From positions 1 to 64,000 of the forward strand of contig CAJUBA010000010.1 of assembly GCA_910584635.1 (NCBI GenBank): a DNA stretch of 64,000 nt, in the 5' to 3' direction. Shown here one piece after another: positions 57,029 through 64,000 of the stretch (positions are counted from its first letter, which is position 1; every line of letters begins with the position of its first letter). The DNA comes from an uncultured Christensenella sp. (GTDB taxonomy: Bacteria; Bacillota; Clostridia; Christensenellales; UBA3700). A model generated the notes under the pieces. It saw only the letters and a program-made list of their open reading frames with translations, was not told where the DNA came from and searched no databases. The translations under genes and the position numbers were made by a program.

Positions 57029-57361
57029 ATGTTGTGTCTAACTGTAAACGAGGAACAGGAAAAGTTTGTGCGCGACTGCCTTCCCCCCAACGGAATACTA
57101 AGAAGCGCTGCGGATTATTTTTTTATATTCGCCGATTCCACAAGATTGAAGATACTTTGCGCGTTGTGTTCGTTGGAACTATGCGTGGGAGATCTCAGTT
57201 ATATACTCAATCTCAACCAAACTACAATATCCCATCAATTAAAAATATTGCGAGATAATCAGATAGTCGGATGTCGCCGCTACGGTAAGATAGTGTTTTA
57301 CAGAATAGTCAATCCCAACGTAGAAAAGACTTTGACGTTGGGAGTAGAAAACGCGGTTTAG
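57029..57361 (+). CDS. ArsR/SmtB-family metalloregulator
   Basis: The 110-residue winged-helix repressor has the family pattern 'FIFADSTRLKILCAL' then 'ELCVGDLSYILNLNQTTISH' as recognition region and 'YGKIVFYRIV' wing. 'ELCVGDL' (residues 50-56) occupies the alpha-3 metal-site position of CadC/SmtB (ELCVCDL-type), with one Cys kept and one replaced by Gly; more Cys residues lie at 44 and 47. ATG 57029 is eight bases after AAGGAG. It probably controls itself and the divergent Cys-rich gene through the 97-bp intergenic region. Confidence 0.88.
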   Translation: MLCLTVNEEQEKFVRDCLPPNGILRSAADYFFIFADSTRLKILCALCSLELCVGDLSYILNLNQTTISHQLKILRDNQIVGCRRYGKIVFYRIVNPNVEKTLTLGVENAV

Positions 57362-57473
57362 AAAATTTTGTAAAAAGTCCGATGCGTTTATTTGACTTGT
57401 GGAAATTCAACGTCGGTGTTATAATATAAAAAACGGCCGGCGTTGCGTTGCAAAATAAGAAGTGAAACGAAAG

Positions 57474-59315
57474 ATGGATAAGATTAAAGAAAAACTTAAA
57501 GATTTGCCTCTTCAAAGCGGCGTCTATATAATGAAATCTCAAAGCGGACAGATACTTTACGTCGGAAAGGCAAGGTGTCTTAAAAAGCGCGTCAGTCAGT
57601 ATTTTTCAAACTCGGCAAATAAAACGGAAAAGACAATCAGACTAGTTTCTCACATAGACGATTTCGAGTATATAATTACCGCAAACGAAATCGAGGCGTT
57701 GGTGCTGGAAAACAACCTTATCAAAAAGCACAAACCGCCTTACAATATAATGCTGAAAGACGATAAGTCTTATCCCTTCGTCAAGATAAATCTCAAGCAG
57801 GATTTCCCGCGCGTGGAAGTGGTGAGAAAACTCAAAAACGACGGCGCTAAATATTTCGGACCGTATATGCAGGGCATTACGAGCAAAGATATTCTCGAAC
57901 TTGTCGAAAGCGCGTTTTGTCTAAGATCTTGCAATCACGATTTTTCCAAACTTCCCAAAAGCCACAGACCTTGTTTGAATTATCATATAGAAAGATGTCT
58001 TGCCCCTTGCGCGGGACGGTGTACGAAAGAAGAGTATGCAAAACAGATAGACGGAGTGGTTTCCTTTCTTTCGGGCAACGATAAAAAGATACATTCGCTT
58101 TTACAGCAGAAAATGCAAAACGCCGCGGAAAACGAAGATTTCGAACTTGCGATTTTTTATAGAAAAAAACTTGAAATTCTCGACAAACTTGTGAGAAGAC
58201 AGGTAACGGCGCTTCCCAAAGATTTTGACTTGGATATATTTGCTATAGCGTCCAACGGACTGAACACCGTAGTAAGCGTGCTGTTTGTAAGGGGAGGTAA
58301 ACTTGTCGGGTCGGATAAGCAGACTGTAAACGATTTTGCTTTGAACGACGCTATTACGCTTTCCAACTTTATTCTCGCATATTACGATAAAGTCAATTAT
58401 ATAGCCGACGAAGTAGTAATCGCAAGCGAAGCGGACGAGAGCGAACTCTTGGGTGAATATCTTTCTCAGAGGAAAGGAAGCAAAGTCAACGTCATACTCC
58501 CTCATCAAGGCGTAAGAAGACAACTCGCAGATATGGCGCTGAGCAACGCTACGGATTTTTTAGAAAAATCTCTGTCTTTGAAAGAGAGAGAGGACAACAT
58601 GACCTTGGGCGCGATTATGCAGTTGCAAGAATACCTCAAACTTCCCAAACTTCCGATAAGGATGGAGTGTTACGATATCTCGCACGTTCAAGGAACGGAC
58701 AAAGTCGCGTCGATGGTTGTTTTCAGAAACGGCGCTCCGGATAAATCTCAGTATAGAAAATTCAAAATGAAGTACGCGCTGGGAAACGACGACTTTGCAG
58801 GTTTGCAAGAAGCGCTGACAAGACGGCTTGACGAACTTTCAAAGAGCGAAGACGAGAGTTTCGGCTCTACTCCAGATTTGCTTGTAATAGACGGCGGTAA
58901 AGGACAGTTGAGCAGCGTAGTAGAAATATTACAAAGCAAAGGCTATGACTCAATATCTGTAATAGGTCTTGCAAAAAGAGAAGAAGAAGTGTTTTTACCT
59001 TTTCGCTCGCAGCCTGTTATATTGCCTCGCAACAGTTACGCTCTCAAAGTTTTGCAACGTATAAGGGACGAAGCGCATAGATTCGCTATAACTTTCCATA
59101 GAGAACTAAGACAGAAAAGACAGACTCACAGCAAATTGCTCTCTATAGACGGCGTGGGAGAAAAACGCGTCAAACTTTTGTTTGATACGTTCAAAAATAT
59201 AGAGAATATCAGAAACGCTACGGTAGACGACTTGCTGCTGGCAAAAGGTATGGACAGACGTACCGCCGAAAATATTTTCGCTCACTTTCACAGCGAGGAA
59301 AAGCAAGATAAATAG
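57474..59315 (+). CDS. uvrC: Excinuclease ABC subunit C
   Basis: Dual-incision nuclease of nucleotide excision repair. The N-terminal GIY-YIG domain ('SGVYIMKSQSGQILYVGKA', about residues 14-32), the UvrB-binding UVR motif (about 200-235), the RNase H-like nuclease ('CYDISHVQGTDKVASMVVF', about 398, and 'LLVIDGGKGQLS', about 465) and C-terminal helix-hairpin-helix are all present. Its 613 residues are full length. The ATG at 57474 is preferred over a GTG at 57462. No terminator before the next gene. Confidence 0.95.
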   Translation: MDKIKEKLKDLPLQSGVYIMKSQSGQILYVGKARCLKKRVSQYFSNSANKTEKTIRLVSHIDDFEYIITANEIEALVLENNLIKKHKPPYNIMLKDDKSYPFVKINLKQDFPRVEVVRKLKNDGAKYFGPYMQGITSKDILELVESAFCLRSCNHDFSKLPKSHRPCLNYHIERCLAPCAGRCTKEEYAKQIDGVVSFLSGNDKKIHSLLQQKMQNAAENEDFELAIFYRKKLEILDKLVRRQVTALPKDFDLDIFAIASNGLNTVVSVLFVRGGKLVGSDKQTVNDFALNDAITLSNFILAYYDKVNYIADEVVIASEADESELLGEYLSQRKGSKVNVILPHQGVRRQLADMALSNATDFLEKSLSLKEREDNMTLGAIMQLQEYLKLPKLPIRMECYDISHVQGTDKVASMVVFRNGAPDKSQYRKFKMKYALGNDDFAGLQEALTRRLDELSKSEDESFGSTPDLLVIDGGKGQLSSVVEILQSKGYDSISVIGLAKREEEVFLPFRSQPVILPRNSYALKVLQRIRDEAHRFAITFHRELRQKRQTHSKLLSIDGVGEKRVKLLFDTFKNIENIRNATVDDLLLAKGMDRRTAENIFAHFHSEEKQDK

Positions 59316-59358
59316 CAAATCGCTTTACTTTTAGACGAAGATATAATAATATGAAGAT

Positions 59359-60189
59359 ATGAAGTACAAAGCGATATTTTGCGATTTTGACGGCACGATT
59401 TACAGAAGCGACCATACTATTTCGCAAGCAACTAAAGATGCGGTAAAAAGTTACGTAGAGGCGGGCGGAAAGTTCGTCATTTCCACTGGAAGACTGTTTT
59501 CCGCTATTTATCCGAAAACTCAGGAACTCGGACTTGACGGCGAAGTCATAGTTTATCAAGGCGCGGGAATTTACGATATAAATACAAAACAACAAATTTT
59601 TGGACAGTTTTTCAACAGAGAGGACGCGGTCAAAGCGTTGGAATACATAGAGGCGTTGGGCGCTGATAACTATGTTCCGCTTGTGTATATAAACGATATT
59701 TGCCACGCGCAAAACAAAAACGAATACGTTGACGAATTCGTAAAGATATGCAATATCTCTTACAAGACCACGCAAATACCGCTTTCCGAGTACGTCGCCA
59801 AATGTAAGGACAAGCCTGTAAAAGTATTAGTGCTTATGCAGGGCGAACTTTGCGACGGTTTCGTCGAAAAAGGCGAAAAGGATTTTGAAGGGTTGGCGTT
59901 TATGCGTTCGCACCGTTTTGTAGTGGAAATCATTACTAAAGGGATAAACAAGGGTTTGGCGATAAGTTGGCTTTGCAAAAAGTACGGCATATCTACCGAC
60001 GAGGCAATCGCAATCGGCGACAGCGAAAACGATATTGCTATGATTAAGACGGCAGGTTTGGGCGTGGCTATGGGCAACGCAATGCCGAAAGTAAAACAAA
60101 TTGCGGATTTTATCGCCGACACAAACGACAGCGACGGCGTAGCGAAAGTAATTTATCAATTCTGTTTGAACGGAGAAGACAATGAATAA
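59359..60189 (+). CDS. Cof-type HAD-superfamily phosphatase
   Basis: The 276-residue HAD type IIB hydrolase probably acts on sugar phosphates or nucleotides. Motif I is 'FCDFDGTIY' (Asp 9 and 11), motif II 'ISTGR' (about 42), motif III Lys in 'NKGLAISWL' and motif IV 'AIGDSENDIAMI' (about 218). TATAAT at 59342-59347 lies only 11 bases before the ATG without a good -35 box. It overlaps hprK by eight bases. Confidence 0.9.
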   Translation: MKYKAIFCDFDGTIYRSDHTISQATKDAVKSYVEAGGKFVISTGRLFSAIYPKTQELGLDGEVIVYQGAGIYDINTKQQIFGQFFNREDAVKALEYIEALGADNYVPLVYINDICHAQNKNEYVDEFVKICNISYKTTQIPLSEYVAKCKDKPVKVLVLMQGELCDGFVEKGEKDFEGLAFMRSHRFVVEIITKGINKGLAISWLCKKYGISTDEAIAIGDSENDIAMIKTAGLGVAMGNAMPKVKQIADFIADTNDSDGVAKVIYQFCLNGEDNE

Positions 60190-61126
60190 ATACGACGAAC
60201 AACTTACCGGCGAATCCATCGAAGAAACTATAAGACTGGCGGATTTTTGCAAAGAATGCGATTTGCAAATACTCTCGGGCGACGCCGACGATTGTATTAC
60301 GTTCAAGTCCGTGCTTGTCAATAGACCGGGTTTATTGTTTGCAGGCTTTGAAGATTATTTCGAAAGCAGTCGAGTGCAGGTAATAGGCAACGCGGAATAT
60401 TATTATCTCGCGTCTTTGACGGGAAAAGATAAGGAAAACGCTTTGGCAAGGCTATACGAAAAAAAGATCCCTTGCGTTATATTTACCAGAGGTATCGTTC
60501 CGTCTAAGATGGAAATGGATTTTGCTTACAGATACGGTATACCCGTTTTAAGTTCGCAAATGACTACGACTTGGCTGATGCACGAGGTAAGCAACTTTCT
60601 CGATAATTTACTCGCGCCAACCGAATTGGTACACGGCTCTTTGCTTGATATCAACGGCGTAGGAGTTTTGCTTACCGGTTCCAGCGGATTGGGAAAGAGC
60701 GAAACGGCGATAGAACTTATCAATAGAGGACACCGTCTAATAGCCGACGACGCTGTAATAGTAAAGCGCGTGCGTAACGAAATCGTAGGTAAAGCGCCCG
60801 AAAAAATCAAAGACTTTATAGAAGTGCGCGGACTTGGAATAATCGATATCAGAAATATGTACGGCGTAGGCGCGGTGTTGGAAAGCGAGTATATAAACTT
60901 GGTTATACACTTGGACAAAATCGCCAGTCTTGAAGAATATGACAGACTTGGTTCCATGGACAATACTCATGAAATATTGGGAGTTTCTTTGCCAAAAATC
61001 AACGTGCCTGTCCTCGCGGGCAGAAACGTCGCGGTAATCGTCGAAGTCGCAACAAGGAATTTCCGACTCAAAAAACAAGGTTACAACGCGCTTGACGAAT
61101 TGAAGAAAAGGACGAATCTTAAATAA
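60182..61126 (+). CDS. hprK: HPr kinase/phosphorylase
   Basis: Phosphorylates HPr of the PTS on Ser 46 in response to glycolytic intermediates and so drives carbon catabolite control through CcpA. The 314-residue protein has the N-terminal HprK domain and a C-terminal kinase with Walker A 'GSSGLGKSETAIEL' (about residues 163-176), 'IADDAVIV' and the HprK signature 'EVRGLGIIDI'. It overlaps the Cof phosphatase gene and the next small gene. It implies a functional PTS, consistent with the EIIC-like gene at 2782. Confidence 0.95.
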   Translation: MNKYDEQLTGESIEETIRLADFCKECDLQILSGDADDCITFKSVLVNRPGLLFAGFEDYFESSRVQVIGNAEYYYLASLTGKDKENALARLYEKKIPCVIFTRGIVPSKMEMDFAYRYGIPVLSSQMTTTWLMHEVSNFLDNLLAPTELVHGSLLDINGVGVLLTGSSGLGKSETAIELINRGHRLIADDAVIVKRVRNEIVGKAPEKIKDFIEVRGLGIIDIRNMYGVGAVLESEYINLVIHLDKIASLEEYDRLGSMDNTHEILGVSLPKINVPVLAGRNVAVIVEVATRNFRLKKQGYNALDELKKRTNLK

Positions 61127-61302
61127 TGAATAATTATGAGAAAATGAAATTGGCGCAACGCTACGACGAAGACTGCGAAGGGATGTACGAGGAGGAAGAC
61201 CTCGTTGCGTCGCAGAAATTCGAGAGCGAAAGCGAAGCGTTCAAACGTAAATATAAAGAATTTTATACGGACATCAAAATCGACAGACACGAAGATTGGT
61301 GA
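61126..61302 (+). CDS. Small acidic protein coupled to hprK, 58 aa
   Basis: The ATG overlaps the hprK stop (TAATG). The product is very hydrophilic, with Glu and Asp clusters ('EDCEGMYEEEDL') and a C-terminal 'DIKIDRHEDW'; it is probably helical and has no membrane segment. The family is not recognised. Coupling suggests it is really translated and may act with HprK, but that is inference. It is followed directly by the fourth repeat island. Confidence 0.6.
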   Translation: MNNYEKMKLAQRYDEDCEGMYEEEDLVASQKFESESEAFKRKYKEFYTDIKIDRHEDW

Positions 61303-61341
61303 TTGATTAGCGTTTGCTAAAAAATCTCTATTTTTATTAAC

Positions 61342-61459
61342 TAATAGCAAAGCGGAATTACAGAATACAGCCATATTCTTTAGCGGAAGCGAGAGGAATA
61401 ACAGAAATAGTGAAACCAAAAAGTATGAGCGTAATAAAAGTAATTCCGCTTTGCTATTA
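61342..61459. repeat. MITE-like repeat, family M1, copy 2 (perfect 20-bp inverted ends)
   Basis: The left end TAATAGCAAAGCGGAATTAC (61342-61361) is the exact complement of the right end (61440-61459). The unit is 118 bp, non-coding, and about 80% similar inside to 509-616. The outermost TA on both sides would fit a TA target duplication, as made by mariner-type transposases, but copy 1 does not show it clearly. Confidence 0.8.
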
Positions 61460-61514
61460 TAAAACTAAGCAAGTAGAAATATTTAAAAACGGATAAGTCT
61501 ACAGCATCGAATTA

Positions 61515-61642
61515 GATTCTTCGACTACGCTCAGAATGACGGGAGAGGAAACAATATTAGTAATTTATTTTGCTAAATTGAGAGTACAGAGAAATGCCTA
61601 ATTACCAGTCATATTGAGCGAAGCAAAGCGAAGTCGAAATAT
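61515..61642. repeat. R1 element with imperfect terminal inverted repeats, copy 2
   Basis: The left end TTCGACTACGCTCAGAATGAC (61520-61540) and right end GTCATATTGAGCG...CGAAATAT (61608-61642) are imperfect inverses. The inside (GGGAGAGGAAA..., TTTGCTAAATTG, AGTACAGAGA) matches the element at 18335-18496 in reverse orientation. Length is about 128 bp. Confidence 0.6.
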
Positions 61643-61667
61643 ATAAATTAAATACAGAATCAGTTTT

Positions 61668-61720
61668 AAGTCCGACCGAAACCGCAACGCAGTAAAGATT
61701 TCTTATTTGATCTAGTCAAA
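61668..61720. repeat. Degenerate R2 palindrome, island 4
   Basis: Starts AAGTCCGACCGAAACCGCAA and decays toward TTATTTGATCTAGTC. The remainder to 61800 is AT-rich without further features. Confidence 0.45.
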
Positions 61721-61802
61721 TCTGTCGATTTATAAAAAATTTTTAATAATTTCTTACTTAATTATAAATTCTTAATTATGGCAACTTACCTATGTAAATT
61801 GC

Positions 61803-61831
61803 TTGTAATTTATATTTATTTATTGTAAAAT
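61803..61831 (+). promoter_or_regulatory. Probable ppdK promoter
   Basis: TTGTAA (61803-61808) and TAAAAT (61826-61831) are spaced by 17 bp. The ribosome site AAGGAGG (61861-61867) follows. Confidence 0.5.
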
Positions 61832-61873
61832 AATCTCATAGAAACATTAGGATTTGCTTAAAGGAGGAATTAT

Positions 61874-64000
61874 ATGGCAAAGTATGTATATCTTTTCAAA
61901 GAAGCCGACGGCGACAGAAAAGATCTGTTTGGCGGTAAGGGCGCTAACCTCGCAAAAATGACGTCTTGGGGGATGCCTGTTCCGCAAGGTTTTACAATCA
62001 CTACCGAAGCGTGTACTAAATATTATGAAGACGGTAAGATGATTGCCGAGAGCATTGTAGAAGAGATTTTTGACGCTTTGGCAAAAATAGAGGCTGACGC
62101 AGGCAAAAAGTTCGGCGACGAGAAAAACCCATTCCTTGTATCCGTACGTTCGGGCGCAAGAGCGTCTATGCCGGGCATGATGGACACGATTCTCAATCTC
62201 GGTCTTAACGACGTATCCGTAAAAGGACTTGCGACTAAGACGGGAAATCCGAGATTTGCTTACGATTGCTACCGTAGATTTATTCAGATGTTCTCCGACG
62301 TAGTTATGGGAACTCCAAAGACTGAATTTGAAAAAATTATCGACAAAGTGAAGGCGGAAAAGGGGGTTAAGTCTGATACGGAACTTACCGCGGAAGATTT
62401 GCAAACTCTTATCGCTCTTTTCAAAGAAGTATATTTTAAGGATCAAGGAAGCGAATTCCCGCAAGATCCGAAAGTTCAACTTATAGAAGCGGTTAAAGCG
62501 GTATTCAGAAGTTGGGACAACCCCAGAGCCGTTGTATATCGTCGTATGAACGATATTCCGGGAAGTTGGGGAACCGCAGTTAACGTTCAGTCGATGGTAT
62601 TCGGCAATATGGGCGACACTTCCGGTACCGGCGTTGCATTTACGAGAGATCCGTCGACGGGCGAGAAGAAACTTTACGGCGAATATCTTATGAACGCGCA
62701 AGGCGAAGACGTAGTTGCGGGTATCCGTACTCCTATGACGATTGACCACCTTGCTCAGACGAATAAAGCGGTTTACGACCAGTTCGTAGAAATCGCTGAT
62801 AGACTTGAAAAAGCAAACAAAGATATGCAGGATATGGAGTTTACTATCGAAGAAGGCAGACTTTATATGTTGCAGACAAGAAACGGTAAACGTACCGCTC
62901 GCGCGGCTATCAAGATTGCTTGCGATCTCGTAGACGAGGGTATGATAACGGAAAAAGAAGCGTTGCTTAAAATCGAACCCAAGCAGTTGGATTCTTTGTT
63001 GCACCCGCAATTTGACGGCAAGGCAATGAAGAAAGCGACTCCTATCGCGAAAGGTTTGCCGGCATCTCCCGGAGCCGCTTGCGGTAAGATAAGTTTTACT
63101 GCGGAAGAAGCGGTTGAGAGAGCGGAAAAAGGCGAAAAAGTCGTTCTTGTAAGATTGGAGACTTCTCCGGAAGACATCGAAGGTATGTATAAAGCCGAAG
63201 GCGTATTGACCGTAAGAGGCGGTATGACTTCTCACGCGGCTGTAGTAGCCCGCGGTATGGGCGCTTGTTGCGTAGCAGGATGCGGAGACGTTAAGATAGA
63301 CGAAGAAAAAAGAGTTATTTATATCGGCGGAAAGACCTATACCGATCAAGATTATCTCTCGCTCGACGGTTCTACCGGTAACGTTTACGGCGAACAGATT
63401 CCGACCGAGCAAGCAAGCGTAAGCGGAGATTTCGCAAAGATTATGGAATGGGCGGATAAGTATCGCGCTTTGAAGGTAAGAACCAACGCAGATACTCCGA
63501 ACGACGCGGCTACGGCTGTAAGATTCGGCGCTGAAGGTATCGGTCTTTGCCGTACGGAACACATGTTCTTTGCAGAAGACAGAATTCCTGCGGTAAGAGA
63601 AATGATAGTTTCCAAGACTGTAGAAGAGAGAAAGAAGGCTTTGGCAAAGTTACTTCCGATGCAGAGAGAAGACTTTATCGGTCTTTATACCGCTATGGCG
63701 GGAAGACCCGTTACCATACGTTTCTTGGATCCTCCTCTCCATGAGTTTGTACCTCATAAAGATGAAGAAATTGCAGAACTTGCAAAGACCATGGGCTTGA
63801 CTTTCGAAGAGTTGAAAGAAACAGTAGAAGGTTTGCACGAGTTCAACCCGATGATGGGACACAGAGGTTGCCGTCTTGCGGTAACTTATCCGGAAATCGC
63901 CGAGATGCAGACTCAAGCGGTTATCGAAGCGGCTCTTGCAGTAAGAAAGAACGGTATCGAAATAATTCCCGAAATAATGATTCCGCTCGTTGGCGAAATT
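61874..64000 (+). CDS. ppdK: Pyruvate, phosphate dikinase (3' end beyond window)
   Basis: Interconverts pyruvate, ATP and phosphate with PEP, AMP and pyrophosphate, in Clostridia often for glycolysis or gluconeogenesis. The N-terminal ATP-grasp domain ('FGGKGANLAKMTSWGMPVP', 'VSVRSGARASMPGMMDTILN'), the phosphohistidine domain with the catalytic His in 'GGMTSHAAVVARGMG' (about residue 455) and the start of the C-terminal PEP/pyruvate barrel ('GIGLCRTEHMFF', 'TIRFLDPPLHEF') are present. About 709 of some 875 residues lie inside the window; the frame is open at the edge. A long opposite-strand frame over it is a shadow. Confidence 0.97.
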   Translation, partial: MAKYVYLFKEADGDRKDLFGGKGANLAKMTSWGMPVPQGFTITTEACTKYYEDGKMIAESIVEEIFDALAKIEADAGKKFGDEKNPFLVSVRSGARASMPGMMDTILNLGLNDVSVKGLATKTGNPRFAYDCYRRFIQMFSDVVMGTPKTEFEKIIDKVKAEKGVKSDTELTAEDLQTLIALFKEVYFKDQGSEFPQDPKVQLIEAVKAVFRSWDNPRAVVYRRMNDIPGSWGTAVNVQSMVFGNMGDTSGTGVAFTRDPSTGEKKLYGEYLMNAQGEDVVAGIRTPMTIDHLAQTNKAVYDQFVEIADRLEKANKDMQDMEFTIEEGRLYMLQTRNGKRTARAAIKIACDLVDEGMITEKEALLKIEPKQLDSLLHPQFDGKAMKKATPIAKGLPASPGAACGKISFTAEEAVERAEKGEKVVLVRLETSPEDIEGMYKAEGVLTVRGGMTSHAAVVARGMGACCVAGCGDVKIDEEKRVIYIGGKTYTDQDYLSLDGSTGNVYGEQIPTEQASVSGDFAKIMEWADKYRALKVRTNADTPNDAATAVRFGAEGIGLCRTEHMFFAEDRIPAVREMIVSKTVEERKKALAKLLPMQREDFIGLYTAMAGRPVTIRFLDPPLHEFVPHKDEEIAELAKTMGLTFEELKETVEGLHEFNPMMGHRGCRLAVTYPEIAEMQTQAVIEAALAVRKNGIEIIPEIMIPLVGEI

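Noticed and set aside
57029..57090. Long minus-strand start (57090) for the Cys-rich protein
   Set aside because: The extra 53 residues overlap the ArsR gene and lack a ribosome site, while the ATG at 56931 follows a perfect AAGGAGG.
61847..63562. 571-codon open frame on the minus strand
   Set aside because: It lies fully over ppdK, whose motifs are clear; composition (Phe, Tyr, Arg, His rich) is typical of an antisense shadow.
1..64000. CRISPR array, tRNA, rRNA, tmRNA, prophage or IS transposase
   Set aside because: No regularly spaced repeats, no T-loop-like GTTCRANNC segments in clover-leaf context, and no phage or transposase proteins were seen; the repeats found are dispersed, not arrayed.

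Overview
The window looks like a chromosomal segment of an uncultured, spore-forming, low-GC Clostridia (Bacillota), probably gut-associated. The evidence is the gene order: yqfC-yqfD-phoH-pgpH-ybeY-era-yqzL-recO, yaaO-like/tmk/holB/ricT, hrcA-grpE-dnaK-dnaJ behind a CIRCE operator, rex, an hprK cluster and ppdK. Most genes have strong AGGAGG-type ribosome sites, and TGA, TAG and TAA are all used as stops (genetic code 11). A finer taxonomic placement is not possible from the sequence alone. I saw no rRNA, tRNA, CRISPR array, prophage or transposase gene.

Layout: 1-921 holds a small unknown gene and a repeat-rich non-coding island. 922-4035 holds a membrane protein with a basic tail, a DtxR-type regulator and a lone EIIC-like permease. 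4129-13555 carries pepF, dnaB and the sporulation/ribosome-maturation/repair cluster from yqfC to recO. 13563-18261 is a glycan-use patch: GH2 enzyme, lipoprotein and GPH sugar symporter. 18262-20407 holds an XRE regulator and a PH-like membrane protein between two more repeat islands. 20408-25553 carries dat-alr (D-amino acid supply), an ABC-2 exporter and a GH16 enzyme. 25580-30939 carries rex, greA, a PLP decarboxylase-like gene, tmk, holB and ricT. 31141-34258 has a ferredoxin and a GT8/ABC-2 exporter operon. 34403-42485 is a pyrimidine operon (pyrB-C-F-K-D-E) running on into purine nucleoside phosphorylase and an MtaD-like deaminase. 42540-45811 has an ABC-F protein and an Lrp/aminotransferase pair. 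45897-51634 has an XRE repressor with mirrored operators, a lipoprotein and a large transglutaminase-like surface protein. 51823-56630 is the heat-shock operon. 56689-61302 has a Cys-rich mini-protein opposite an ArsR regulator, then uvrC, a Cof phosphatase, hprK and a 58-residue gene. The window ends inside ppdK.

Most of the window is conserved housekeeping DNA. The unusual signals are these. (i) Four non-coding islands share three families of short dispersed repeats, two of them bounded by inverted repeats like non-autonomous mobile elements. (ii) phoH appears to start at an AUC codon behind a perfect ribosome site. (iii) The dnaJ frame stays open for 41 coding-like codons beyond its UGA. 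(iv) Two mirror-image operators sit in the spacers of divergent promoters at the second XRE gene. (v) A few promoters place the start codon at the predicted transcription start (leaderless mRNAs) in a genome otherwise rich in Shine-Dalgarno sites. (vi) A secreted transglutaminase-like protein carries a histone-H1-like cytoplasmic tail. (vii) A Cys/Asn/Gly-rich mini-protein is divergent from an ArsR/SmtB regulator.
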